From NCBI RefSeq assembly GCF_004307995.1, contig NZ_SIRE01000020.1, forward strand, positions 124,001-188,000: a DNA stretch of 64,000 nt, given 5' to 3'. The DNA comes from Paenibacillus thalictri. GTDB lineage: Bacteria; Bacillota; Bacilli; Paenibacillales; NBRC-103111. A program made the translations under genes and the position numbers. The notes under the pieces are model-generated. The model did not search any database and had not been told where the DNA came from. It saw only the letters and a list, made by a program, of their open reading frames with translations. How positions within the stretch are numbered: position 1 is the stretch's first letter; each line of letters opens with the position of its first letter. Positions 26,352 to 35,243 of the stretch are shown here, piece by piece.

Positions 26352-27155
26352 ATGAACATATGGGAATTGTTTGGCTTAAAAGGAAAAGTCGCTTTAATTA
26401 CGGGAGGAGCCCGCAATCTGGGCTTCGATATGGCTGAAGCGCTAGCGGAAGCAGGAGCCGATGTGGCGATTACAAGCCGCAGATTGGCCGATGCGCAAAC
26501 TTCCGCAGAGTCGCTCGCCGGGCGGACGGGCCGCCGCGTGCTGCCGCTGCAGGTTGACGTCGGCAGCGAGGAGCAGGTCGAGCGAATGGTTCGCGATGTA
26601 CTGGCCGAATTCGGCCGGATCGACATCTTGATCAACAACGCCGGCAATGTGACAAGCACGCCGGAAACGGGACCGCTGGAGAAGCGGTCGCTGGAAGATT
26701 GGAACGAGGTCATCCTTTCCAATATGACGGGCACGTTCCTGTGCGTGAAGCATGTGAGCGCGCTGGCGATGATTCCGCAGCAATCGGGATCGATCATTAA
26801 CGTCGGTTCGGTGACGGGCATTATCGGCAAGGACCGGAGGGTATATGCGGGGACATCGATGGGCGGTGCGACGATCGACTACCATGCGGCCAAAGGCGGC
26901 GTCATCAGCATGACCCGGGATATGGCCGTTTATTTGGCGCCGCAGCACATTCGCGTGAACTGCATCAGTCCGGGAGGGTTTCTGCGCGGACAACCGGAGC
27001 CGTTCGTGAAGGCGTACAGCGAGACGATCCCGATGGGCAGGATGGGACAAGACGGCAAAGAAATTAAAGGCGCCGCATTATATTTGGCTTCGGAAGCTTC
27101 ATCTTATGTCACGGGCCACAATCTTGTGGTCGACGGCGGGCTTACCATATGGTAA
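26352..27155 (+). CDS. Short-chain dehydrogenase/reductase, gluconate 5-dehydrogenase-like
   Basis: About 267 residues. WELFGLKGKVALITGGARNLG is the typical opening of sugar-acid SDRs; NNAG, Ser in INVGSVTG and the catalytic YHAAKGG follow; the C-terminus SSYVTGHNLVVDGGLTIW is the classical SDR end. ATG 26352 follows GGAGG by eight bases. The next gene starts 14 bases after the stop, so the two oxidoreductases form an operon, possibly continuing from the transporter. Likely interconverts a keto-acid and a sugar acid in pectin or uronate breakdown; this is inference. Confidence 0.85.
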   Translation: MNIWELFGLKGKVALITGGARNLGFDMAEALAEAGADVAITSRRLADAQTSAESLAGRTGRRVLPLQVDVGSEEQVERMVRDVLAEFGRIDILINNAGNVTSTPETGPLEKRSLEDWNEVILSNMTGTFLCVKHVSALAMIPQQSGSIINVGSVTGIIGKDRRVYAGTSMGGATIDYHAAKGGVISMTRDMAVYLAPQHIRVNCISPGGFLRGQPEPFVKAYSETIPMGRMGQDGKEIKGAALYLASEASSYVTGHNLVVDGGLTIW

Positions 27156-27169
27156 GAGGTACCGGACCG

Positions 27170-28153
27170 ATGAACAAAAGCTGGCAGGATCTTCGTGTGC
27201 TGATCGCCGGCTGCGGATCGATCGGCAGACGGCATGCCGAGGTGCTTCACGGTCTGGGCGTGCGCGATTTGCTGGCCTGCGATCCCGCACCCGAGCAGCT
27301 AGCGGGACTTATTTCCGGCACGCCGTCTGTCGCCGCCTGCGCTTCGTTTGAGGAAGGGTTGGAGCGGCGGCCTGATGCAGTTTACATCTTATCTCCAACC
27401 CGGCTGCACATTCCGATGGCTAAACAGGCGATGCAAGCGGGAGCCCATGTATTTATGGAGAAACCGCTGTCCGATACGATGGAAGGCGTTGACGAATTCG
27501 AGCGTTTTGCGGATGAAGCCGGCAAAGCGGTGATGGTCGGGTTGTGCTTCCGTTTTCACGCGGGGATCGTTCAGGCGAAAAAATGGGTCGAGCAAGGCCG
27601 GATCGGCCGGGTCGTTTCCGTGAGGGCCATGATGGGGGAGCATTTCCCCGACATCCGTCCCGATTACAAGTCGACGTATTACGCCAAATATTCCGGCGCC
27701 TTCGAGCTGATGCACGATTTGGACTTGGCGATTTGGTTTGCCGGCCAGTCCGTCAAACAGGTGCATGCAGTGTACGGCTCTTTCAGCGACATCGGCATTG
27801 AAGCCCCTGATGTGGCGGAGCTGCTGCTGGCTTTCGAAGACCGCTGCACGGCGACCGTGCATCTCGACTTTTTTCAAGCTCCGCGCAGGCGGCAGCTGGA
27901 GATTATCGGCACAAGCGGCACGATAATCGTGCAGTTCGGCTCTTGGGAACACTGCATCGTGTCATGTGGGACCAGAGGCAGCGATAGCTGGGAGCATGTG
28001 CAGCTGGATACCGACCGCAATGATATGTTCCGCGACGAGAGCCGGCACTTTTTGCAGGCTATTGCCGGCGGCAGCCCGGTCCAATGCGGAATTTCGGGGG
28101 CGAGAAAATCGCTTGAGGTCATTCAGGAAGCTTATTTAACACAAAAGAAATGA
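27170..28153 (+). CDS. Gfo/Idh/MocA-family oxidoreductase
   Basis: About 327 residues. Rossmann motif VLIAGCGSIGRRHAEVL at the N-terminus, the EKPLSDT motif near residue 95 (Lys for catalysis and cofactor contact), and a C-terminal alpha/beta domain with FELMHDLDLAIWF supplying the usual catalytic Asp/His region. Start ATG 27170 has AAGAGG ten bases upstream; an in-frame ATG at 27149 overlaps the SDR stop. Family members oxidise sugars, inositols or uronates with NAD(P). With the upstream SDR and ThuA-like protein it fits an oxidative sugar pathway. Confidence 0.87.
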   Translation: MNKSWQDLRVLIAGCGSIGRRHAEVLHGLGVRDLLACDPAPEQLAGLISGTPSVAACASFEEGLERRPDAVYILSPTRLHIPMAKQAMQAGAHVFMEKPLSDTMEGVDEFERFADEAGKAVMVGLCFRFHAGIVQAKKWVEQGRIGRVVSVRAMMGEHFPDIRPDYKSTYYAKYSGAFELMHDLDLAIWFAGQSVKQVHAVYGSFSDIGIEAPDVAELLLAFEDRCTATVHLDFFQAPRRRQLEIIGTSGTIIVQFGSWEHCIVSCGTRGSDSWEHVQLDTDRNDMFRDESRHFLQAIAGGSPVQCGISGARKSLEVIQEAYLTQKK

Positions 28154-28245
28154 TTTGTAACATAATTGAAATGTGTTTTTCATCTTTCCTTAATGTAAGG
28201 TGCCTATAATAAACAGTGACCCCCTTTTTAATATATAAATCCTTA

Positions 28246-28278
28246 AGACCCACGGCCCGTTGCCAGTGGGTCTCTTTG
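28246..28278 (+). terminator. Weak terminator after the Gfo/Idh/MocA gene
   Basis: AGACCCAC pairs with GTGGGTCT (12-base loop), followed by CTTTG, a short T tract only. Confidence 0.45.
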
Positions 28279-28389
28279 TGTCTTGCTTTACTTGCCCGTT
28301 CCGGGAAGAGTATAGTTGAAGCAGATATGCCGCTGCACAGTAGTATAATACCGCTCTATCGGCCCAAAAATAACGGAGGTGGATGCAGC

Positions 28390-29382
28390 ATGCAGCAATT
28401 TCGCGCACTTGTGCTGGAACAGGAAGGCGAACGAATCGCGGCCAACATTCGGACAAGGACTTTGGCCGATTTGCCGGCGGGGGAAGTTACCATCCGCGTA
28501 CAATATTCGAGCGTTAATTACAAAGACGGCCTCGCCGCCACAATAAACGGCGGAGTCGTTAAATCGTATCCGCTTGTACCGGGTATCGATCTTGCGGGAA
28601 CGGTGGCCGAATCCTCCGATTCCCGTTTTCGCTCCGGCGACAAGGTTGTTGTGACCGGTTACGGAACCGGTGTTTCGCATGACGGAGGGTACAGCGAATA
28701 TGCCCGCGTTCCGGCGGATTGGGTTGTGCCGCTTCCGGCAGGGTTGTCGGTCAGAGAAGCAATGGTGCTTGGCACGGCCGGCTTTACGGCTGCACTGTCG
28801 GTCCATAAGCTGGAACATAACGGGCTGCGTCCCGATAGCGGACCTGTGCTGGTGACGGGAGCGACCGGCGGCGTAGGAAGTTTGGCTGTCGGCATGCTGG
28901 CTAAGCTGGGGTACGAGGTCGTGGCCAGCACAGGCAAACAAACGGAGCGCGACTACTTGCGCAAACTTGGCGCAAGCGGCATCATCTCTCGCGAGGAACT
29001 GACCCCTGAGCGCATCCGTCCACTGGATAAGCAGCGCTGGGCGGGAGCGGTCGATCCGGTAGGCGGGAAATCGCTCGCTTATGTGTTGAGCGCCTTGCGG
29101 TATGGCGGCAGCGTCGCCGTCAGCGGTTTGACCGGAGGCACCGAGGTGCCGGCGACGGTACTGCCGTTTATTTTACGCGGAGTGAGTCTGATTGGCATCG
29201 ATTCGGTCGAATGTCCGATGGATGTGCGCTTGAAGGTGTGGGAACGTTTGGCCGGCGACTTGTATCTGGGACAGTTCCTTGAAGAATCGATCGACAGGGA
29301 AATCGATCTGGATGAAGTACCGACGGCGCTCGCCGACATTATGCAAGCCAAGATGCGCGGCCGCGCTTTGGTCAAGCTATAA
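28390..29382 (+). CDS. Zinc-free medium-chain quinone/acrylyl reductase, YhdH/YhfP type
   Basis: 330 residues: QQFRALVLEQEGERIAANI start, YKDGLAATINGGVV near residue 48 and PGIDLAGTV match the YhdH/YhfP family. The NADPH loop TGATGGVGSLAVGMLAKLGY is intact. Zinc-ligand cysteines of alcohol dehydrogenases are missing. Family members reduce acryloyl-CoA or quinones with NADPH. Start follows GGAGGTGG. No obvious link to its sugar-use neighbours. Confidence 0.9.
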   Translation: MQQFRALVLEQEGERIAANIRTRTLADLPAGEVTIRVQYSSVNYKDGLAATINGGVVKSYPLVPGIDLAGTVAESSDSRFRSGDKVVVTGYGTGVSHDGGYSEYARVPADWVVPLPAGLSVREAMVLGTAGFTAALSVHKLEHNGLRPDSGPVLVTGATGGVGSLAVGMLAKLGYEVVASTGKQTERDYLRKLGASGIISREELTPERIRPLDKQRWAGAVDPVGGKSLAYVLSALRYGGSVAVSGLTGGTEVPATVLPFILRGVSLIGIDSVECPMDVRLKVWERLAGDLYLGQFLEESIDREIDLDEVPTALADIMQAKMRGRALVKL

Positions 29383-29490
29383 CGGAGCTGCGGGGCGCAA
29401 GCGCCCTATGGTAAGCGAATTGGTTCCAGAATGAGCGACTGCGGTTCAGGTGAAATTTTTCTTGCAATACAACTTGTGGAGGGGATTGGG

Positions 29491-30618
29491 ATGAAAACAA
29501 TAACAGCGGCTGCTATGGCGGATTCGTTCATGGAGCAATATCCGCTAGTGTCCGATATGCCGTTTCAAAAACGAAGAAGCTGGAACTACGAAAACGGCTG
29601 CATACTGACGGCGCTGGAGCGGCTTTATGATAAAACCGGGGATGAGCGTTATTACGATTACATAGTAAAAAATATGGACTTGTTTATCCGGCCGGACGGC
29701 ACGATCGATACATATCAATTAAATGAATACAATGTCGATCAGATCAATCAGGGCAAAGCGCTGTTTTTGCTGTACGAGGAAACAAAGCAGGAGAAATATT
29801 TGAAAGCAATCAAGCTGCTGGTCGCCCAACTGAAGGGACATCCGCGAACAAGCGAAGGCGGGCTGTGGCATAAGAAAATTTACCCGTTTCAAATGTGGCT
29901 CGACGGCGTGTATATGACATCCCCGTTTCTGGCTGCCTATGCGGCGCAATTCGGAGAGCACGAATGGTTCGATGACATTGCCAAAGAAATACTGCTGATG
30001 GAAAAAAGATCCCGCGACCCGCACACCGGCCTGCTTTACCACGGGTGGGACGAGAGCCGCGAGCAGCTGTGGGCTGACATGGACACCGGCTGCTCGCCGC
30101 ACTTCTGGGGCCGGGCGATCGGCTGGTATGTGATGGCGGTCGTTGATGTGCTTGATTATATGCCTGTCGACCATCCGCAGCGCGGACAAATTATCGGCGT
30201 CTTCTATCGGCTTGCCGAAGCGATCATGAAGGTGCAGGATCTGGAATCGGGGTTATGGTATCAGGTGATGGACCTGGGGAACCGGGAAGGCAACTATTTG
30301 GAAGCATCCGGCTCGTCCATGTTTGTATGTGCGCTGGCGAAAGGCGCGCGTCACGGTTATTTAGGCGGAGCTGCTTTGGAAGCGGCCCGCCGCGGTTACC
30401 GCGGGCTGGTGGAACGTTGTGTTGTCAGCGATCCGGACGGCAGCCTGCATCTTGACCACATCTGCAGCGTCGCCGGGCTTGGCGGCAACCCGTACCGCGA
30501 CGGCTCGTACGAATATTATATCAGCGAGCCGACACGGCGGGATGATCCAAAGGGCTTTGCGCCGTTTGTGATGGCGTGCCTGGAAATTGAAGCGGCTGAC
30601 GAAGCAACGGAGCAATAA
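29491..30618 (+). CDS. Glycoside hydrolase family 105, unsaturated rhamnogalacturonyl hydrolase (YesR/YteR-like)
   Basis: About 375 residues, usual for GH105, no signal peptide, hence cytoplasmic. Conserved stretches include WNYENGCILTALERLY, YNVDQINQGKAL, FQMWLDGVYM (with the Asp that acts as general acid/base in this family), and HFWGRAIGWYVMA. These enzymes hydrate the double bond of unsaturated glucuronyl or galacturonyl oligosaccharides made by lyases, releasing a 5-keto sugar acid. This supports pectin/rhamnogalacturonan fragments as substrates of the neighbouring importers. ATG 29491 follows GGAGGGG. Confidence 0.88.
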   Translation: MKTITAAAMADSFMEQYPLVSDMPFQKRRSWNYENGCILTALERLYDKTGDERYYDYIVKNMDLFIRPDGTIDTYQLNEYNVDQINQGKALFLLYEETKQEKYLKAIKLLVAQLKGHPRTSEGGLWHKKIYPFQMWLDGVYMTSPFLAAYAAQFGEHEWFDDIAKEILLMEKRSRDPHTGLLYHGWDESREQLWADMDTGCSPHFWGRAIGWYVMAVVDVLDYMPVDHPQRGQIIGVFYRLAEAIMKVQDLESGLWYQVMDLGNREGNYLEASGSSMFVCALAKGARHGYLGGAALEAARRGYRGLVERCVVSDPDGSLHLDHICSVAGLGGNPYRDGSYEYYISEPTRRDDPKGFAPFVMACLEIEAADEATEQ

Positions 30619-30661
30619 CACGCCGAGAAACAGCAAGAAGAAAAAGCCCTGACGACATGTT

Positions 30662-30834
30662 GTGGCCACTGAACAAGTGAACGCCGCATGAGCGAATCAT
30701 GCTTCCGATCGCCAATTGTCCCCGAATTTCTTGAATTTATCTGCTTACGGCAGGTGAAATTCGGGGACAAAAGCGAACGCTGGCGCTTCTCCAGCATGAT
30801 TTCGCTCACTTAAGCTACTTTTTTCAGTGGCCTC
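30662..30834. repeat. 172-bp near-palindromic repeat, full copy
   Basis: Same element and orientation as 2316-2487, with a few changes (first bases GTGGCCACTGAACAAG). Lies between the 3' ends of the GH105 gene and the convergent ferric-reductase-like gene. Confidence 0.9.
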
Positions 30835-30875
30835 CCACATGCTTGCCAGGGCTTTTTCACCTTAATTTCCACGCA

Positions 30876-31445
30876 TCAGCCTTCCGCCGCGCCGGCAGCC
30901 CTGCCGGAATTCATCTGTCCCTGCATCAAGCGGTATGCGGTCAGCAGCAGCACGGCTGCGGCGCAAAGCAAATACATCCAACGGACGCTCGCGCTTGTTG
31001 TATCGGTGCCTAGAAAATAACCGTGCACCCATGCAAGCGCAAATATCGGATAAGACAGCATATGAATTGCGTGCCAAAGCGTCTTTTTCAGTTTATTTCG
31101 CAAATCGGTCGTCAGGATGACGATCAGCATGCCGAATAAGGCCAATGTCCCCAAACCGTTTAAAATAGGGTTGTTTGCAGCTGTAAACGGGATGAACACC
31201 TCGCTCCAGGCAAACGGCATATAAGGGTCGATCACCGTGATAATGCCATGCACAAAGCCAATGCCCGTTCCGGCAATTGTAGCGTACATATGCAGCTTGT
31301 ACATGTTTGCTTTTGTTATGCCTTTCCAGAAGGGAAAGCTGTATAGAATGCCCAGGCATACCCCGGCTGTCAACAAGATAAACGAAACGATGCCAAAGCT
31401 GCGGATGATTTGCCATAACGGCAGCTGCAATATGAATTGAATCAT
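30876..31445 (-). CDS. Ferric-reductase-like transmembrane protein
   Basis: 189 residues with about five to six membrane helices and histidines placed for heme: KLHMYAT, GFVHGI, WHAIHML and WVHGYF. This resembles the ferric reductase/NOX b-type cytochrome domain (as in YedZ/MsrQ). No flavin or NAD domain is attached. Its start overlaps the ApbE stop by four bases (ATGA), so the two are translationally coupled. Likely a membrane electron-transfer subunit working with a flavinylated partner; that partner is not evident here. Confidence 0.8.
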   Translation of the reverse strand: MIQFILQLPLWQIIRSFGIVSFILLTAGVCLGILYSFPFWKGITKANMYKLHMYATIAGTGIGFVHGIITVIDPYMPFAWSEVFIPFTAANNPILNGLGTLALFGMLIVILTTDLRNKLKKTLWHAIHMLSYPIFALAWVHGYFLGTDTTSASVRWMYLLCAAAVLLLTAYRLMQGQMNSGRAAGAAEG

Positions 31446-32458
31446 GGGTGTTCACTCTCCGGTCTATAGGTTTCATGATGAATATGTTCCGTATCATATA
31501 CATGATCCGGTTTCATATCGCGCCAGCGTGTGCCAAGCGATGACTTTTCCCCGCAAAAATAAGTTTCCCTATCCAGCGTAAAAGCAAGCGACTCAAATCG
31601 TCCCGCCGTTTTACGGGAGAAAAGCGGAAACCCTTCGCGCACCCCCAAAATGCAAATGGTTTTGGCCCAAATTTCGCATTCCACGGCATCCGGTCCGGTC
31701 ACTGTACATTGTGCCGCATCACTTGAGCTTGGGAGCATCGTACGCGGATCAATCAGGTGATGCATGGTGCCGCGGCTTGTCATCCAACGCCTGCCCAGCG
31801 TGCTGGAAGTGGCTGCGGAGCCGTTAACAAGCTCCAGGAAGCCGAAGTCCGCCTCCACTCGCCAAGGATTCTCGATCCCGACGGTCCAAGTTTGCGCCGC
31901 GGCGTCCGGACCGCTCCAAACAGTTAGGTCGCCGCCGGCGTTGATGTACCCTCGGTTAACGTCGGCGGTTTCCCGCAAAAAGGCGGCAAGCCGCTTGGCG
32001 GTCCAGCTTTTGACGATACCGCCTAAATCGATTTCGGTTTGCGGCGGAAGCACAACCGATTTCATCGCCGGATCGAGGACATAAGAGTCCGCGATGGGCT
32101 GCAATTCCGCATCCGCGCGATTGCTAGTATGGATGCCGGCCATTTGGTCAAAAGTATCCATATAACCGGCTTCCCGCAAAGCAGGGAGAATCAGCGGCTC
32201 GAATGCGCCGCCCGTGAGGCTGCGGTACGACTGCGAAAGCAGCAGCACCTCCAGCATCGCTTCGGAAATGAAACAGCGTTTACCGGCCATCCGGTTAAGC
32301 CGGGCAAGCTCGCTATTCGGCATAAAGCGGCTGAATTTGGACTCCGCATAACGGAACCAGGCTTCGGCCTGAGCTGCGATCCGGTCTGCTTCTTCCTCGC
32401 GGCAGAGGAAACAGCAGTCTATGACGGTATTCATCGCCCGAAATTGAAATGTAATCAT
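31442..32458 (-). CDS. apbE: FAD:protein FMN transferase, ApbE family
   Basis: 338 residues. Typical ApbE features: MNTVIDC near the N-terminus, IDLGGIVKSWTAKRLAAFL, NAGGDLTVWSG, and the metal-binding C-terminal stretch HHLIDPRTMLPSSS. It transfers FMN from FAD onto a Thr/Ser of target proteins outside the membrane. No cleavable signal is clear. Flanked by coupled genes on both sides (four-base overlaps), together forming a putative electron-transfer operon. Confidence 0.9.
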   Translation of the reverse strand: MITFQFRAMNTVIDCCFLCREEEADRIAAQAEAWFRYAESKFSRFMPNSELARLNRMAGKRCFISEAMLEVLLLSQSYRSLTGGAFEPLILPALREAGYMDTFDQMAGIHTSNRADAELQPIADSYVLDPAMKSVVLPPQTEIDLGGIVKSWTAKRLAAFLRETADVNRGYINAGGDLTVWSGPDAAAQTWTVGIENPWRVEADFGFLELVNGSAATSSTLGRRWMTSRGTMHHLIDPRTMLPSSSDAAQCTVTGPDAVECEIWAKTICILGVREGFPLFSRKTAGRFESLAFTLDRETYFCGEKSSLGTRWRDMKPDHVYDTEHIHHETYRPESEHP

Positions 32459-32811
32459 GAACGTCCCGTTCTTGTTTGTGTTTTTTGACCGGGAGCCGCA
32501 TTGGACTGTGCCGATGACGAATCGCCGGAAATCGATCCGCCCCCGCGGCGCCCGTTACCGGTGCTGCCGACATTACTTCTTCGCGAATGCCTTTGGGTTC
32601 CGGCATCAAAGGAGCCGGATTGTTTGTGCCATTCGTCCATGACCGGATCCTTAGCCGAAGCTTGTGCGCTGGTTGTATGTTTGGCCGACGCAGTTGCGTC
32701 GGCATATGCCATGGCGAATGCGGGGCTGTCTTTTACTTGCTGCAACAAGACGGCGAGTCCAACTGCACCGACCGCGCCGATTTGCCATTTAAGCCATTTT
32801 GAAGTTTTCAT
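32455..32811 (-). CDS. Small membrane-anchored Ser/Gly/Ala-rich protein, unknown function
   Basis: 118 residues: one hydrophobic helix near residues 10-23 (IGAVGAVGLAVLL), then a low-complexity tail rich in Ser, Ala, Gly, Arg and Gln. First gene of the operon with ApbE and the ferric-reductase-like protein, and divergent from the two-component system at 33049. No FMN-binding domain or convincing ApbE acceptor motif is visible. I do not recognise a family. Confidence 0.65.
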   Translation of the reverse strand: MKTSKWLKWQIGAVGAVGLAVLLQQVKDSPAFAMAYADATASAKHTTSAQASAKDPVMDEWHKQSGSFDAGTQRHSRRSNVGSTGNGRRGGGSISGDSSSAQSNAAPGQKTQTRTGRS

Positions 32812-33048
32812 GCGGGTATGCCCCTCTGTTCACGTTTTTTTGATTTCAGTTTTATTATGCGGCCCATAAATTAAATCGTTCTTAAGCTCCGCTGAATCTT
32901 TACTGAAGTCCGAAATATGGCCTGAAAACCCCCATTTTGCGATATTCAGCCAACGTTCAGCTTGCATTCAGACGCAATTAAGCGACAACGCGGATAATGG
33001 AAGTAATCGATAAACAATTGGTGTAAAATGGTATGGGGGGCTGGTACG

Positions 33049-33732
33049 ATGCGTCAATTAAAAGGAATCAAAATACTGCTTGTGGACGACGAACCGAATA
33101 TACTGCAATTTCTGGAGCTGGGACTTCAGAATGAGGGGTTCGAGGTGTGGACGGCTCAGGACGGCATGACGGCGATTACGCTGGCGAAGCAGCATCAGCC
33201 TCATGTTGTGATCTTGGACGTGATGATGCCGGGAATGGACGGATTCGAAGTGTGCCGGATGCTCAAAAAAACGGAAAATGTCGCAGTCATCATGCTGACC
33301 GCAAAAGAAGAGGTCGAGGATCGGGTCAAGGGGCTCACCTTGGGCGCGGACGACTACATGAGCAAGCCGTTCAGCTTTGAGGAGCTGCTGGCGCGCATTC
33401 ATGCCAGAATCCGCAACCATTTTCCGAATTTGCTCGGCGAAGTGGTGAACGGTCCGTTCCGGATCGACGACCGGCGCAAGGAAATCAGCTACAGCAACCG
33501 GGTGCTTGAGCTGTCGCCGACCGAATACGAGCTGCTGAAGTTTATCGTCATCAATCATGGCCTGGTGCTGAGCAAAACGATGATTTTGGATAAAGTGTGG
33601 GGTTATGATTTTGGCGGGGAAGAAAATATCGTTGAGGTATACATCCGCTCGCTGCGCGAGAAACTGGGCGACCGTGAACATAAATTAATCCGCACCGTCC
33701 GCGGTGCCGGTTACCGGGTAGATATCACATGA
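33049..33732 (+). CDS. OmpR/PhoB-family response regulator
   Basis: 227 residues: receiver (LLVDDEPNILQFL; phosphoacceptor Asp in VVILDVMMPGMDGFEV; Lys in YMSKPFSFEELL) and C-terminal winged helix (LSPTEYELLKFI, VLSKTMILDKVWGYDF, VRGAGYRVD). ATG 33049 is the first with receiver homology. The kinase start overlaps its stop by four bases. Divergent from the ApbE operon, which it may control. Confidence 0.93.
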   Translation: MRQLKGIKILLVDDEPNILQFLELGLQNEGFEVWTAQDGMTAITLAKQHQPHVVILDVMMPGMDGFEVCRMLKKTENVAVIMLTAKEEVEDRVKGLTLGADDYMSKPFSFEELLARIHARIRNHFPNLLGEVVNGPFRIDDRRKEISYSNRVLELSPTEYELLKFIVINHGLVLSKTMILDKVWGYDFGGEENIVEVYIRSLREKLGDREHKLIRTVRGAGYRVDIT

Positions 33733-35204
33733 CAGCGGCGATCAAGCGCATCAAGCGGTTTTTCTTCCCCGAGTCGCTGCGCTACCAGCTGCTGTCGCGT
33801 TCGCTGTTTATCATAGCGGCGCTGCTTCTGCTGATCGGACTTTTTCAATATTTTCTTATGCATCAGTTTTTATTCAGAAGTAAAGCTCAAACTCTGCAAA
33901 ATCAGATTTTGGCGATTCCCGGGGAGGCGTGGCTGTTTTCAAGCAATATGCCTCGCAGGGAGGGACCGGGTCAAGGCCCCGGCCCTGGCCGCGGGTTGTT
34001 TATTCCGGAAACGCAGATTGCGTTTATCGATCCGCAGTTTAATTTAACCGAAGTGTCACAGCCGGCGGATAGCGGATCTATTCCGAGATTGCCGGAACAA
34101 ACTTATTCGGAAGCGCTGCAGCAGAAAAAAATGATTCAGCAAGTCGTTAAAGACGAGGCCGGGCAGGAGCAACTGGTCGTGCTTCAGAGCGTTGGGAGCC
34201 GCGGCAAGACGGTTGGCGTTGTGCAGGTCGGCACGCCGACCAAACCGCTGATCGATGTGCTGATCAGCCAACTGCTCACCTTTCTGCTGCTTGCGGTTCT
34301 CGCTCTTGTCGCCGGGCTGCTCGGATTTCTGCCGGTGCTGAAGCGGACACTGGTGCCGCTGTCGAATATAGTCAGTACGGTCAGACAGATCGATGCCGGC
34401 AATTTGACGGAGCGGCTGCCGACCAAGCAAGGGCAGACGGAGATCGACAGGCTTTCCGTGTCCTTTAACGGCATGCTGGAGCGGATTGAATCTTCTTTTG
34501 AAGCGGAGAAAGAAGCGAAGGAGCAGATGCGCCGTTTTATCGCCGACGCGTCGCATGAGCTGCGTACCCCGCTCACGTCGATCCACGGATTTCTTGAGGT
34601 GCTGCTGCGCGGCGCGGTTCATCAACCCGAGCAGCTGCATAAAGCGTTGACGAGCATGTACAGCGAATCGGAGCGGATCAACAAGCTGGTTCAGGATTTG
34701 CTGCTGCTCGCCCGGCTGGACCGGACGCCTACGTTTGAGAAAACACCGGGAGATTTGGGCGACGTCGTCAAGGAGATGGAAACACAACTGAAGCTGCTGG
34801 CGGGCGAACGCAAGGTCAGCTTTTCTATTGCAGAGGATGCATACTGTGTGTTTGACCCGGATAAAATGAAGCAGGTGATCCTGAATCTGTTTCATAACGC
34901 AGTGCAACACACGGATGCTGCGAAAGGCCATATTCATATCTCGTTGGACCATTGGGAAGGCGGAATCCGGCTTACGGTGAAAGATAACGGCCCGGGAATC
35001 GCACAGGAGCATCTGACCTATTTATTCGACCGCTTCTACCGGATCGATACGTCACGGGCGAGAAAATACGGCGGAGCCGGCCTGGGGTTGTCGATCACCA
35101 AATCGATCGTCGATTTGCACGAAGGGACCATTGAAGTGGAAAGCGCAGAAGGAGCGGGTTGCGCCTTCCGCGTATGGCTGCCGGAACTGAGAGCAATTGA
35201 ATAA
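33729..35204 (+). CDS. Two-component sensor histidine kinase
   Basis: 491 residues: helix near 20-45, extracytoplasmic segment with a Gly/Pro-rich stretch (REGPGQGPGPGRG), second helix near 178-205, HAMP, HisKA with H box FIADASHELRTPLTSI, HATPase_c with N box NLFHNAVQHT, G1 DNGPGI, F box LFDRFYR and G2 GGAGLGLSI. Complete and typical. Coupled to the response regulator upstream; followed by a terminator. Confidence 0.93.
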   Translation: MTAAIKRIKRFFFPESLRYQLLSRSLFIIAALLLLIGLFQYFLMHQFLFRSKAQTLQNQILAIPGEAWLFSSNMPRREGPGQGPGPGRGLFIPETQIAFIDPQFNLTEVSQPADSGSIPRLPEQTYSEALQQKKMIQQVVKDEAGQEQLVVLQSVGSRGKTVGVVQVGTPTKPLIDVLISQLLTFLLLAVLALVAGLLGFLPVLKRTLVPLSNIVSTVRQIDAGNLTERLPTKQGQTEIDRLSVSFNGMLERIESSFEAEKEAKEQMRRFIADASHELRTPLTSIHGFLEVLLRGAVHQPEQLHKALTSMYSESERINKLVQDLLLLARLDRTPTFEKTPGDLGDVVKEMETQLKLLAGERKVSFSIAEDAYCVFDPDKMKQVILNLFHNAVQHTDAAKGHIHISLDHWEGGIRLTVKDNGPGIAQEHLTYLFDRFYRIDTSRARKYGGAGLGLSITKSIVDLHEGTIEVESAEGAGCAFRVWLPELRAIE

Positions 35205-35211
35205 CGAGATG

Positions 35212-35236
35212 TCCCCCTGTGAACCAGGGGGATTTT
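35212..35236 (+). terminator. Rho-independent terminator after the kinase
   Basis: TCCCCCTG / CAGGGGGA stem with a five-base loop, followed by TTTT. Confidence 0.7.
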
Positions 35237-35243
35237 CATGCTG

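Noticed and set aside
29410..29440. Possible cre site upstream of GH105
   Set aside because: GGTAAGCGAATTGG does not fit the cre pattern without multiple mismatches and a spacing change.
32455..32811. Small anchored protein as an ApbE flavin acceptor
   Set aside because: No Asp-xx-(Ser/Thr)-Gly-Ala-(Ser/Thr) motif is visible, so not claimed as a feature.
33058..33681. Long minus-strand frame opposite the OmpR-type regulator
   Set aside because: Mirror of a well-conserved coding sequence; composition (His/Gln-rich) typical of antisense frames.
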